Shown: positions 7,303-15,317 of the stretch, piece by piece
How the letters are laid out: the number at the start of each line of letters is the position of its first letter
Position numbering within the stretch: the stretch's first letter is position 1
Source: Lysobacter enzymogenes
GTDB taxonomy: Bacteria > Pseudomonadota > Gammaproteobacteria > Xanthomonadales > Xanthomonadaceae
Assembly: GCF_023617245.1 (NCBI RefSeq)
Contig: NZ_CP067396.1
Span: forward strand, 4,650,001 to 4,714,000
DNA: 64,000 bases
Reading direction: 5' to 3'
Translations under genes and position numbers: made by a program
The notes under the pieces: generated by a model
What the model saw: only the letters and a program-made list of their open reading frames with translations
Told to the model about the DNA's origin: nothing
Databases searched by the model: none

Positions 7303-9297
7303 ATGAACTCTCCCGACCTCCGACCGCCCGAATCCACCGCTGCAGCCGACGCCGGCCCGCCCCATTCCGGCACGCCCGCGCCGGCGCGCGCCTGGCCCCG
7401 CCGCCATCCCTGGCTCAGCGCGCTCGGCCTGCTGGCCGCGGCCGTCGCGATCCTGATCGCGCTATGGGACTGGAACTGGTTCAAGGGCCCGATCGAACGC
7501 CAGGTCGAGGCGCGCACCGGGCGCAAGCTGCAGATCGGCGGCAATCTCGACGTCGACCTGGGCCGGGTGCCGGTGATCCGCGCCGACGCGCTGAGCTTCG
7601 CCAACGCGCCCTGGGGTAAAGCGCCGAGCATGGCCAGCGCCCAGCGGCTGGAACTGGCGATCGAGTTCTGGCCGTTGCTCAAGGGTGAGATCCGCATCCC
7701 CGACATCCGCCTGAGCCAGCCGCGCGTGTACCTGCAGAGCGACCGCGAGCACGGCGGCAACTGGGTGTTCGGCAGCGGCGGCGGCGAGCTGCCGAAGTTC
7801 CGCCGCATCTGGATCGACGACGGCCGCCTGGAGTTCATCGACCCCGCCGGCAAGACCGACATCCGCCTGGACATCGCCAGCCGCGAACCCAAGCGCGAAG
7901 ACGCCGCGCCGCCGGTGGACGTCGCCGGCAAGGGCCGCTGGAAGGGCAATCCCTTCACCCTGCAAGGCCGCGCCGAATCGCCGCTGGAACTGCGCGACAC
8001 GGTCAATCCCTACCGCATCAATCTGCGCGCCGCCGCCGGCGCCACCCGCGCCCACGCCCGCGGCGAACTGGTCGATCCCTTCCACCTGCGCGACTTCGAC
8101 CTGCAGTTCGCGCTCAGCGGCAAGAACCTCGCCGACCTGTATCCGCTGATCGGCGTGGCGATCCCGCCGACCCCGCCGTACGCGCTCGACGGCCGCCTGC
8201 GCCGCGCCGGCGCGCTGTGGCGCTACGACGGCTTCACCGGCAAGGTCGGCGACAGCGACCTCGCCGGCAACGCCAGCGTCGACACCGCCGGCCAACGCCC
8301 CTATCTGCGCGCCGACCTGACCTCCAGGCGCCTGGATTTCGACGACCTGGCCGGCTTCGTCGGCGCCGCGCCCGAGCAGGGCCGCGGCGAAAGCACCAAC
8401 CCCGAACTGGCCGCGCAGCACGCGCGCCAGGACGCCAGCGCGCGGCTGCTGCCCGACACGCCTTACCACCTGGAAAAGCTGCGTTCGATGGACGCCGACG
8501 TGAAGCTCAAGGCCGCGCGCATCGAAGCGCCGGGCTGGCCGCTCGACGATATGCAGGCGCACCTGCTGCTGGAAAACGGTGTGCTCAAGCTCGATCCGCT
8601 GAACTTCGGCGTCGCCGGCGGCGACATCCGCTCCACCATCACCATGGACGCGCGCGCGGCCACCTTGCGCACCCGCGGCGACATCCAGGCCCGCCGCCTC
8701 GACTTGGCCAAGCTGATGCCGGGGGTCAAGCTGGGCCAGGACGCGATCGGCAAGGTCGGCGGCCGCATCGCCCTGGCCGGCAGCGGCAACTCGATCGCCA
8801 AGATGCTCGGCGGCAGCGACGGCAGCGTCGCCGTCGGCATGGGCCAGGGCCAGATCAGCAATCTGCTGATGGAGTTCACCGGCATCGACGTGGCCGAGAT
8901 CCTCAAGTTCAAGCTCACCGGCGACCACAAGATCCCGATCCGCTGCGGCTTCGGCGACTTCGCGGTCAAGGACGGGGTGATGACGGCCAAGTCGCTGGCC
9001 TTCGACACCAGCGACACCGTGCTGGTCGGCAGCGGCACCATCGATCTGAACCAGGAAAAGCTCGATCTGACGATCCGCCCGCGCCCCAAGGACCGCAGCC
9101 TGCTGGCGCTGCGCACGCCGCTGCTGGTGACCGGCTCGTTCAAGAATCCCAACGCGCGGCCCGACTACAAGCGCCTGGGCCTGCGCGGCGCGGCCGCGCT
9201 GGCGCTCGGCGCGATCGCGCCGCCGGCGGCGCTGCTGGCGACGCTGGAATTGGGCCCGGGCAAGGACACCGGCTGCGCCGGGCACGTGGTGAATTGA
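7303..9297 (+). CDS. AsmA family protein
   Basis: 664 residues. After a Pro/Ala-rich cytoplasmic N-terminus there is one membrane anchor (WLSALGLLAAAVAILIALWDW, about residues 36-56). The AsmA N-terminal signature follows (GPIERQVEARTGRKLQIGGNL) with repeated beta-strand segments of the chorein-like type. A C-terminal AsmA segment (GVMTAKSLAFDTSDTVLVGSG) is present. Such proteins are periplasmic bridge-like proteins tied to phospholipid transport and outer-membrane assembly. Neighbours give no operon context; the next gene is convergent. Confidence 0.9.
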   Translation: MNSPDLRPPESTAAADAGPPHSGTPAPARAWPRRHPWLSALGLLAAAVAILIALWDWNWFKGPIERQVEARTGRKLQIGGNLDVDLGRVPVIRADALSFANAPWGKAPSMASAQRLELAIEFWPLLKGEIRIPDIRLSQPRVYLQSDREHGGNWVFGSGGGELPKFRRIWIDDGRLEFIDPAGKTDIRLDIASREPKREDAAPPVDVAGKGRWKGNPFTLQGRAESPLELRDTVNPYRINLRAAAGATRAHARGELVDPFHLRDFDLQFALSGKNLADLYPLIGVAIPPTPPYALDGRLRRAGALWRYDGFTGKVGDSDLAGNASVDTAGQRPYLRADLTSRRLDFDDLAGFVGAAPEQGRGESTNPELAAQHARQDASARLLPDTPYHLEKLRSMDADVKLKAARIEAPGWPLDDMQAHLLLENGVLKLDPLNFGVAGGDIRSTITMDARAATLRTRGDIQARRLDLAKLMPGVKLGQDAIGKVGGRIALAGSGNSIAKMLGGSDGSVAVGMGQGQISNLLMEFTGIDVAEILKFKLTGDHKIPIRCGFGDFAVKDGVMTAKSLAFDTSDTVLVGSGTIDLNQEKLDLTIRPRPKDRSLLALRTPLLVTGSFKNPNARPDYKRLGLRGAAALALGAIAPPAALLATLELGPGKDTGCAGHVVN

Positions 9298-9407
9298 GCG
9301 CGGGGCGCGAACCAAACGCGGAGGCGCGGCCGCGAACCGCGCCCTGATCGATGCGACAGGCCGGACGCGACCGAGCGCGCCGCGAGCGCGCAACGGCCGC
9401 TGTTCGC

Positions 9408-10013
9408 TCAGTGCGCGGCGGGGCGGCCGTAATCCTTGCCGTCGTAGCGCAGATACATCGAACTGGGATCGCCGTCGGCGTCGACCTCTTCCAGGTCGTA
9501 CTCGAAACCGCCGTCGGCCAAGCGCCGCTGCGCGACCACGCGCAGCCGACGCAGGCAGGATTCGAGGTCCTGGCTGGAGGTCATCGACATCGAACTCAGA
9601 TCGAATTCCAGGTGCCGCAGCTTCACCTCGCGGCCGTCGCGGCAACGCCCGCCGTCGCGCTTGGGATCGCTCGCCGCCTCGGCGCGCACCAACACCTGGT
9701 AGACGTCGTCGCGCTTGCCCTGGGCGAGGATCGCGACGCTGTCGAACCGGTCCGCGCGCTGGTTGAAGAATTTGGCTGCGGTCTCCTCGAGGCTGCGCTC
9801 GGGAACGCCGACCGAGAGCGTGCGGCCGTCGGCCGAAATCGTGGCCGTGGCCGGGCCCTGGGTCAGGTCCGGCGGCGCGGCCGGCGCCGCGGCGACGGGC
9901 GCTGTTTCCTCGGCGGGCGGCGCGGCGCGGTCGCAGGCGGCCAGCGAAAGCGTCAAGGCCAGCGCGCCTGCAACCACGGCGCCATGCGGACGGAGCGAAC
10001 GGAATCCATTCAT
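9408..10013 (-). CDS. Putative lipoprotein, unknown family
   Basis: 201 residues. The signal peptide ends in LSLAACDRA, a good lipobox with Cys near residue 27. It is followed by an Ala/Pro linker and a soluble domain of about 150 residues containing two Cys (GGRCRDG and LESCLRR) that could form a disulfide. I recognise no catalytic motif. It is convergent with the AsmA gene and separated by 268 bases from the CBS gene upstream on the same strand; I see nothing in that gap. Confidence 0.7.
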   Translation of the reverse strand: MNGFRSLRPHGAVVAGALALTLSLAACDRAAPPAEETAPVAAAPAAPPDLTQGPATATISADGRTLSVGVPERSLEETAAKFFNQRADRFDSVAILAQGKRDDVYQVLVRAEAASDPKRDGGRCRDGREVKLRHLEFDLSSMSMTSSQDLESCLRRLRVVAQRRLADGGFEYDLEEVDADGDPSSMYLRYDGKDYGRPAAH

Positions 10014-10281
10014 CGAGCTGCGTATCCCTACGAAAGAGGCCCGACGATAACAGCCGTGCGGCCGGCACGGGAAATTCGGTGCGCCCAGCCCGCACGACGG
10101 CCCAGCGCGCCGGCTTCATCGGCGCGTGCGATGTCGAACCTGCGATGTCGAATCGTCCAATGCGCCAGACGCGACACCGACGCCCGCGGCATCGACGCGC
10201 ACGCCACGCGAACCGCCATCAACTCGCCCGGCCGCGCGCGATTCCGCGCCGGGCGGCGCGCGGCATTGCCGGCAACGCCGA

Positions 10282-10710
10282 TCAGCTGGCGATATAGCGC
10301 TGCAACTGATCCAGCTCGACCCGCTGGTCCTCGATCACCGCCTTGACCAGATCGCCGATCGACACCACGCCGACCACCTGGCCGTCTTCCAGCACCGGCA
10401 GGTGGCGGATGCGCTTGTCGGTGACCAACTGCATGCAGCGCTCGGCGGTGTCGCCGAGCCCGACGCTGATGACCTGCGCGGTCATGATGTCGCGCACCGG
10501 CGTGTCCGCCGACGAGCGTCCCTGCAGCACGATCTTGCGCGCGTAGTCGCGCTCGGACAGGATCCCGGCCAGCCGCGCGCCGTCCATCACCAGCACCGCG
10601 CCGATGCGTTTTTCCGCCATCAGCCGGATCGCGTCGATCACCGGCGCGTCCGGGCCGATCGCGATGACCTCAGGGGCTTTCGTCTCCAACAGCTGCCTTA
10701 CTGTGCGCAC
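10282..10710 (-). CDS. Two-CBS-domain protein
   Basis: 142 residues made of two CBS modules: VRQLLETKAPEVIAIGPDAPVIDAIRLMAEKRIGAVLVMD and IMTAQVISVGLGDTAERCMQLVTDKRIRHLPVLEDGQVVGVVSIGDLV. It is likely an adenine-nucleotide-sensing regulatory protein in the cytoplasm. The GTG at 10710 was chosen because AAGGAG stands 6 bases upstream; the frame is open further, but the extra residues are low-complexity and overlap the upstream gene. The 5' end overlaps the glycosyltransferase stop by 41 bases, consistent with co-transcription. Confidence 0.9.
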   Translation of the reverse strand: MRTVRQLLETKAPEVIAIGPDAPVIDAIRLMAEKRIGAVLVMDGARLAGILSERDYARKIVLQGRSSADTPVRDIMTAQVISVGLGDTAERCMQLVTDKRIRHLPVLEDGQVVGVVSIGDLVKAVIEDQRVELDQLQRYIAS

Positions 10711-11713
10711 GGCCGTCTCCTTGCGCGAGCGTGGGGAACGTAGAAAGCGGGGTCTGGCCCGAGGATACTCCCGCAGCCGGCCGGAAGGTGTCGACAAGAT
10801 ATAAAGGCCGCTGCTTGGATTCCTCGTACAGCCGCCCCAGGTATTCGCCGATCAGCCCCAGCGCGATCAGCTGCACCCCGCCCAGGAACAGGATCACCGC
10901 CATCATCGTCGGCCAGCCCTGCACCGGATCGCCGAACAACAGCGCCTTGAGCACCACCTTGAGCGCGAAGGCGAACGCCAGCGCCGCCGTGGCCAGGCCC
11001 AGGTAGGTCGCCAGCCGCAACGGCGCGGTGGAAAAGCTGGTGATGCCCTCCAGGGCCAGGTTCCACAACCGCCAGAAATTGAACTTGCTGCGCCCGGCCG
11101 CGCGCGCGCCGCGGTGATACGGCAAGCCGATCCGGTTGTAGCCGACCCAGCCGAACAGGCCCTTCATGAACCGATGGCGCTCGCGCAACTGCCGCAGCGC
11201 CGCCAGCGCGCGCGGCGAGAGCAGGCGGAAGTCGCCGGTGTCGGCCGGGATCGGGGTGCGCGAGAGCCGCCCGATCACCCGGTAGAAAGCGTGCGCGCTG
11301 GAGCGCTTGAACCAGCCCTCGCCTTCGCGCTCCAGGCGGGTGCCGTAGACGTCGTCGTAGCCTTCGCGCCACTTGGCCACGAACTGCGGGATCAACTCCG
11401 GCGGGTCCTGGCCGTCGGCGTCCAGGATCAGCGCCGCGCCGGTCTCGACCAGGTCCAGCCCGGCGGTCAGCGCCGCTTCCTTGCCGAAATTGCGCGACAG
11501 CCGCAGCAGGCCCACGCGCGGATCGGCCGCGGCGAAGCCCTGCAGGATCGCCCAGGTGGCATCGCGGCTGCCGTCGTCGACGTACAGCACCTGGCCGTCG
11601 ACGCCGTCGGCGGCCAGCGCGTCGAGCGCGGCGGCGATGCGCGGCTGCAGCAGGGGCAGGCTCTGCGCTTCGTCGAAGGCGGCCAGGACGACGGTGACGC
11701 GTTCGCGGTTCAT
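10670..11713 (-). CDS. GtrB/DPM1-like family 2 glycosyltransferase
   Basis: 347 residues. The GT2 domain starts at VTVVLAAFDEAQSLPLL. It contains VLYVDDGSRDATW, the acceptor motif SRNFGKEAALTAGL and the metal-binding DADGQDPP. Two C-terminal membrane helices follow (LATYLGLATAALAFAFALKVVL and MMAVILFLGGVQLIALGLIGEYLG). This layout is that of bactoprenol-phosphate glucosyltransferases, which load a sugar onto undecaprenyl phosphate at the inner membrane. The ATG at 11713 was preferred to one 12 codons upstream because it directly precedes the conserved VTVVL strand. A flippase partner (GtrA) is not seen next to it. Confidence 0.88.
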   Translation of the reverse strand: MNRERVTVVLAAFDEAQSLPLLQPRIAAALDALAADGVDGQVLYVDDGSRDATWAILQGFAAADPRVGLLRLSRNFGKEAALTAGLDLVETGAALILDADGQDPPELIPQFVAKWREGYDDVYGTRLEREGEGWFKRSSAHAFYRVIGRLSRTPIPADTGDFRLLSPRALAALRQLRERHRFMKGLFGWVGYNRIGLPYHRGARAAGRSKFNFWRLWNLALEGITSFSTAPLRLATYLGLATAALAFAFALKVVLKALLFGDPVQGWPTMMAVILFLGGVQLIALGLIGEYLGRLYEESKQRPLYLVDTFRPAAGVSSGQTPLSTFPTLAQGDGRAHSKAAVGDESP

Positions 11714-11760
11714 GCCGCGCATAGTAACGACGGCGGCCGGCGCGGGCACGGGCGCCGGCG

Positions 11761-11871
11761 CGTGTCGGCCCGCCTCAGGCCATGTCGGCCCGCCTCAGGC
11801 CATGTCGGCCCGCATCGGCCCGTGTCGCCCCGTGTCTGCTCGCATCGGCCGGTGTCGTCGGCCCGAGTCGG
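11761..11871. repeat. Tandem 20-bp repeats, decaying to about 10-bp units
   Basis: The unit TCGGCCCGCCTCAGGCCATG occurs in two clear copies (from 11765), followed by shorter variants built on TGTCGGCCCG and ATCGGCC up to about 11871. The block fills the gap between the glycosyltransferase start and the mtgA stop. No reading frame uses it. Confidence 0.75.
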
Positions 11872-11955
11872 CCACCGGATTACGCAGTCGCCCGAGGCCG
11901 GACCCGTCGGTTTCCCGTTCGTTCGATTCGCCGGCGCGCACTCGCGCCGCCGCGC

Positions 11956-12714
11956 TCATTCGATCTGCTTGAGGTAGCCGCTGCCGCCGATGTTGCGCAT
12001 CTGCCGCTGGATCGCGTTGGTGCGCCGCTGCACGTAAGGCCCCGGCTTGACGATGCTGTAGCGCTTGGGATTGGGCAGCACCGCGACCATGCGCGCGGCC
12101 TCGGCCGGCGCGAGCCGGGCGGCGTCCTTGCGGTAGTAGGTGCGCGCCGCGGCCTGCGCGCCGTACACGCCGTCGCCGAATTCGGCGACGTTGACGTAGA
12201 CCTCGATGATCCGGCGCTTCGACCACATCGTCTCGATCAGCAGCGTGTACCAGGCCTCCAGGCCCTTGCGCACCCAGCTGCGTCCGGCCCACAGGAACAG
12301 GTTCTTGGCGGTCTGCTGGCTGACCGTGCTGCCGCCGCGGACCCGGCGCCCGCGCTCGTTGTTCTTGCGCGCCTTCTCGATCGCGCGCAGGTCGAAGCCG
12401 AAGTGCTCGGCGAAGCGCTGGTCCTCCGAGGCCACCACCGCCACCGGCAGGTTCGGCGAGATCTCGTCCAGGTCGCGCCAGTCGTAGGCCAGGCGGAAGC
12501 CGAAATCGCCGCCGCCCCAGGCCTGGCCCTGGCGGATCAGCATGAACGCCGAGAACGGCGGATCGACGAAGCGCAGCACCGCCACCTGCAGCGCCGAGGC
12601 CAGCACGAACAGGAACGGCAGCGCGATCAGCCAGCGCAGCCAGCGCCGCGCGCGCCGGGGCGGCGGTACGGCCGCGGACGGCGACGCGGCGGCGGCCGGG
12701 CCGGCAGCCTTCAT
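11956..12714 (-). CDS. mtgA: Monofunctional biosynthetic peptidoglycan transglycosylase
   Basis: 252 residues from the ATG at 12714. One N-terminal membrane helix (WLRWLIALPFLFVLASALQV) is followed by the GT51 domain: EDQRFAEHFGFD with the catalytic Glu, RGGSTVSQQTAKNLFL, and KRRIIEVYVNVAEFGDGVYG. It polymerises lipid II into glycan strands at the inner membrane. The frame is open 65 codons further upstream, but that stretch has no family similarity and would run almost to the hslO start, so the shorter start is chosen. It is divergent from hslO. Confidence 0.92.
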   Translation of the reverse strand: MKAAGPAAAASPSAAVPPPRRARRWLRWLIALPFLFVLASALQVAVLRFVDPPFSAFMLIRQGQAWGGGDFGFRLAYDWRDLDEISPNLPVAVVASEDQRFAEHFGFDLRAIEKARKNNERGRRVRGGSTVSQQTAKNLFLWAGRSWVRKGLEAWYTLLIETMWSKRRIIEVYVNVAEFGDGVYGAQAAARTYYRKDAARLAPAEAARMVAVLPNPKRYSIVKPGPYVQRRTNAIQRQMRNIGGSGYLKQIE

Positions 12715-12923
12715 GTTCAAACCTTGCACCGGCGCATCCGCGTCCCCACTCTTGGCGCAGGACGGTCTGCCCGTGTCGGCCTCGCTCGCACCGGTCGCAA
12801 CCGCATTGCCTTGCATCCCCCCGTTCACAGGAACGTGCGCATTATCCGCCAAGCCGCGCCCGGCGCATCCCCGGCGCGGCGCTCGCGGCGTGCGCCGCAT
12901 GCCTTTCACAGAGTACGACGACG

Positions 12924-13847
12924 ATGACCGACTCCGCCTCCACCGCCCGGCCCGACGGCCACGACCGCCTCACCCGCTTCCTGATCGAGGACGCCGGCGT
13001 GCGCGGCGTGCACGTGCGCCTGGACCAGGCCTGGCAGCAGATCCGCGAACGCGCGCACTACCCGCAGGCCGCCGCCGAACTGCTCGGCGAAGCCGCCGCG
13101 GCGGCGGCCTTGTTCACCGGCCACGCCAAGGTCGACGGCCGGCTGTCGGTGCAGCTGCGCGGCGAAGGCGCGCTGCGCACCCTGTTCGCCGAATGCACCG
13201 CCGCCGGCACCCTGCGTGGCATCGTCCAACTGGCCGAGGAAGGCGGCGAAGTCTCGCGCGACCTGCGCCAGCTCGGCGCCAACGCGGTGCTGGCGATCAC
13301 CATCGAGAACCCCAGCGCCGGCGGCCGCGACCCGATCCGCTACCAGGGCCTGGTGGCGCTGGAATCCGACTCCCTGGCCGGCGCCTTCGAAGGCTATTTC
13401 CGCCAGTCCGAACAGCTGCCCACGCGGCTGCTGCTGGCCGCCGACGGCGACCGCGCCGCCGGATTGATGCTGCAGAAGCTGCCCGGCGACGGCGGCGACG
13501 AGGACGGCTGGACCCGGGTCGGCGCCTTGTTCGACACCCTGGGCCAGGCCGAACTGCTGGAACTGCCCGCCGACGCGCTGCTGCACCGGCTGTTCCACGA
13601 AGACGGCGTGCAGTCGCTCGGCGGCAAGTCGCTGTCGTTCGCCTGCTCGTGCTCGCGCGAGCGGGTCGAGGCGATGCTGGTCTCGCTGGGCCGCGAGGAA
13701 GCCGAGGCCGCGGTCGAGGCGGCCGGCGGCGAAGCGCAGATCCGCTGCGAGTTCTGCGGCCAGAGCTACCGTTTCGACCCCGACCAGGTGGCCGGCCTGT
13801 TCGCCGCCGCCGCGGCCGAACTGGAGGCGCCGCAGCGGGTCCAATGA
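12924..13847 (+). CDS. hslO: Redox-regulated chaperone Hsp33
   Basis: 307 residues. The C-terminus contains the four zinc-binding Cys in the Hsp33 pattern CxC (FACSCSRERV) and CxxC (IRCEFCGQSYRF). The N-terminal domain begins with the substrate-binding part (DRLTRFLIEDAGVRGVHVRL). Hsp33 is a cytoplasmic holdase switched on by oxidation and unfolding. The length is slightly above the E. coli protein. A perfect 9-bp-stem terminator follows the stop by about 30 bases, so the gene is probably a single transcription unit. Confidence 0.96.
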   Translation: MTDSASTARPDGHDRLTRFLIEDAGVRGVHVRLDQAWQQIRERAHYPQAAAELLGEAAAAAALFTGHAKVDGRLSVQLRGEGALRTLFAECTAAGTLRGIVQLAEEGGEVSRDLRQLGANAVLAITIENPSAGGRDPIRYQGLVALESDSLAGAFEGYFRQSEQLPTRLLLAADGDRAAGLMLQKLPGDGGDEDGWTRVGALFDTLGQAELLELPADALLHRLFHEDGVQSLGGKSLSFACSCSRERVEAMLVSLGREEAEAAVEAAGGEAQIRCEFCGQSYRFDPDQVAGLFAAAAAELEAPQRVQ

Positions 13848-13878
13848 CCCGCCCGGCCACCCGACCGGCGGTCGCCTG

Positions 13879-13914
13879 AACGGTCCCGGCCGCACCGATC
13901 TGGGACCGTTTTCT
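13879..13914 (+). terminator. Intrinsic terminator after hslO
   Basis: A perfect 9-bp stem AACGGTCCC/GGGACCGTT with a 14-base loop is followed by a short T run. It stands directly before the promoter of the next gene. Confidence 0.75.
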
Positions 13915-13916
13915 GA

Positions 13917-13945
13917 TTGTTAAATAAACATAAACCCTCTATAGT
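13917..13945 (+). promoter_or_regulatory. Sigma-70 promoter of the 14030 gene
   Basis: TTGTTA (13917-13922), a 17-base spacer and TATAGT (13940-13945) lie in one of the few AT-rich stretches here, 85 bases before the ATG at 14030. Confidence 0.65.
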
Positions 13946-14029
13946 CGATTCGTAATTCCGGGGAACTCGACCGGCTTCATTCGGTCTTAACGACGGTCAA
14001 CGACGGTCCGCGCCGCACACTTCTCAGCG

Positions 14030-14872
14030 ATGTCCAAGCTCCTGCGCCATTTGCCGCTTGCCCTGACCCTCGCCCTAGGCGTGGCGGCGGGCGCGCATGC
14101 GCAGGCCAAGCGCGACACCACTTACTTGCCGGTGTGGAACCAGAACAACGGCAAGCTGGAGTACCTGCTGCAGCTCGAGCCGGCCGATCGCGCCGGCGCG
14201 CGCTGGAAGAGCGGCGCCAACACCTTCGACGCCACCGTCGGCCTCGACGCCAACGACGGCCTGGGCCTGGTCTGCGACCGCAAGTCCGGCCTGGCCGGAG
14301 CGATCGGCAACCTCGCCAACCACTGCCTGCTGGCCGCGCTCGACGACGACGACCACAGCAACAACCGCCAGTTCTCGGCCGGGGCCAGCCTCAGCCGTCC
14401 GGGCGGGCGGGTCGGCGTCGCCCTCGGCAACGGCCGCGAGACCCTGCCGGCCTGGATGAGCCCGAACAACCGGCCCAGCCGGGTCGACCAGAACACCCTC
14501 ACCGTCTACGGCCAGAAGAACATCGGCCGCGAGGCGATGGTCTCCATCGGCGGCACCTGGGCCCGCGCCAAGCTGATTCCGGCCGGCGAGATGCCCAACC
14601 TGGCCGACCACTGGAACAGCAAGAGCATCACCGTCGGCGCCGCCTACGGCAATTTCGGCGCCAACATCATCGGCCGCGTGGTCGACACGCCCGGCCAGCC
14701 GGGCCAGTGGGAAGGCCTGGGCGTCGGCCTGACCTGGCGCACCCCGTGGAGCGGCCAGCTCACCGTCGGCGCCGAGAACGTGGTCACCCGCGGCAAGAAC
14801 CCGTTCGCGCCGGGCAACGGCGACAAGGACGAAGGCACCGTGCCTTACGTCCGCTACGAACAAGACCTCTGA
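14030..14872 (+). CDS. Secreted/outer-membrane protein of unknown family
   Basis: 280 residues with a clear signal peptide (cleavage after AGAHA, about residue 24). The mature part alternates polar and hydrophobic residues in short strands (NTLTVYGQKNIG, AMVSIGGTWARAKLI, SITVGAAYGNFGANIIGRVV, GQLTVGAENVV). It contains two Cys and an acidic DDDDH loop. The pattern suggests a small beta-barrel or a beta-rich periplasmic protein. The protein ends YVRYEQDL, without the C-terminal aromatic residue typical of outer-membrane barrels, so the barrel idea is tentative. It has its own promoter and is followed by 445 bases of non-coding DNA before the first TonB-dependent receptor. Confidence 0.8.
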   Translation: MSKLLRHLPLALTLALGVAAGAHAQAKRDTTYLPVWNQNNGKLEYLLQLEPADRAGARWKSGANTFDATVGLDANDGLGLVCDRKSGLAGAIGNLANHCLLAALDDDDHSNNRQFSAGASLSRPGGRVGVALGNGRETLPAWMSPNNRPSRVDQNTLTVYGQKNIGREAMVSIGGTWARAKLIPAGEMPNLADHWNSKSITVGAAYGNFGANIIGRVVDTPGQPGQWEGLGVGLTWRTPWSGQLTVGAENVVTRGKNPFAPGNGDKDEGTVPYVRYEQDL

Positions 14873-14984
14873 TCGTCGCGCGCGGCCGCGCGCGTGTCGC
14901 ATCCCCGCCGCATTCCCTCCCGCCCTGCCGCTTGCCGCCGTCTCCGGCGCATGGCCGCGCGCGCTTCCCAGGCCTGACTACCAA

Positions 14985-15001
14985 ATTTTTGTGACAAAAA
15001 T
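14985..15001. promoter_or_regulatory. 17-bp perfect palindrome, candidate operator
   Basis: ATTTTTGTGACAAAAAT is a perfect palindrome around a central G, 317 bases before the receptor ATG. A TACAAT box lies 8 bases downstream, so a bound repressor or activator could act there. No T-run terminator logic fits, because the stem is AT-rich and not followed by a clear T tract. Confidence 0.5.
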
Positions 15002-15193
15002 CGCATTTCTACAATGAAGTGCGTTTGGCCTTCGCGCGGCATTCCATCGCACTCGGCGCCGTCTGGCGCACATGGTTACGCCCGTAACTGCAAGCTGCGG
15101 TTGGATTTCTGCCTCTCGAACATACGCCCGGGAACGGATTGGTCGGGAGATCGCCGCCCCCCGGATCTGTCACAAATGAACGCGCGGGGGCAA

Positions 15194-15210
15194 TTAACAA
15201 CACTTTAATT
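15194..15210 (+). promoter_or_regulatory. Shared TBDR leader motif, copy 1
   Basis: TTAACAACACTTTAATT lies 107 bases before the receptor ATG. It matches the element at 18319-18335 in 16 of 17 positions, at nearly the same distance from the start codon. It is probably a promoter or regulator site for this receptor family. Confidence 0.6.
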
Positions 15211-15317
15211 TTCTCCAGTGTGCGGGTACGATCCGGACAACTTGCTGGATTTGGCGTCTTTTTTGACATCACCGGCGAGGCCCCTGGGTACATCAGACAA
15301 GACTCGGAGAGAGAGAA

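Larger units (their letters stand above)
14873..15317 (+). other. Non-coding leader region of the first TonB-dependent receptor
   Basis: No gene is convincing here. It contains a 17-bp palindrome (14985-15001) with a nearby TACAAT (15010-15015), a TTAACAACACTTTAATT element (15194-15210) shared with the second receptor gene, and a purine-rich ribosome site GGAGAGAGAG just before the ATG at 15318. The AT-rich pieces stand out against a GC-rich background. Confidence 0.6.
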
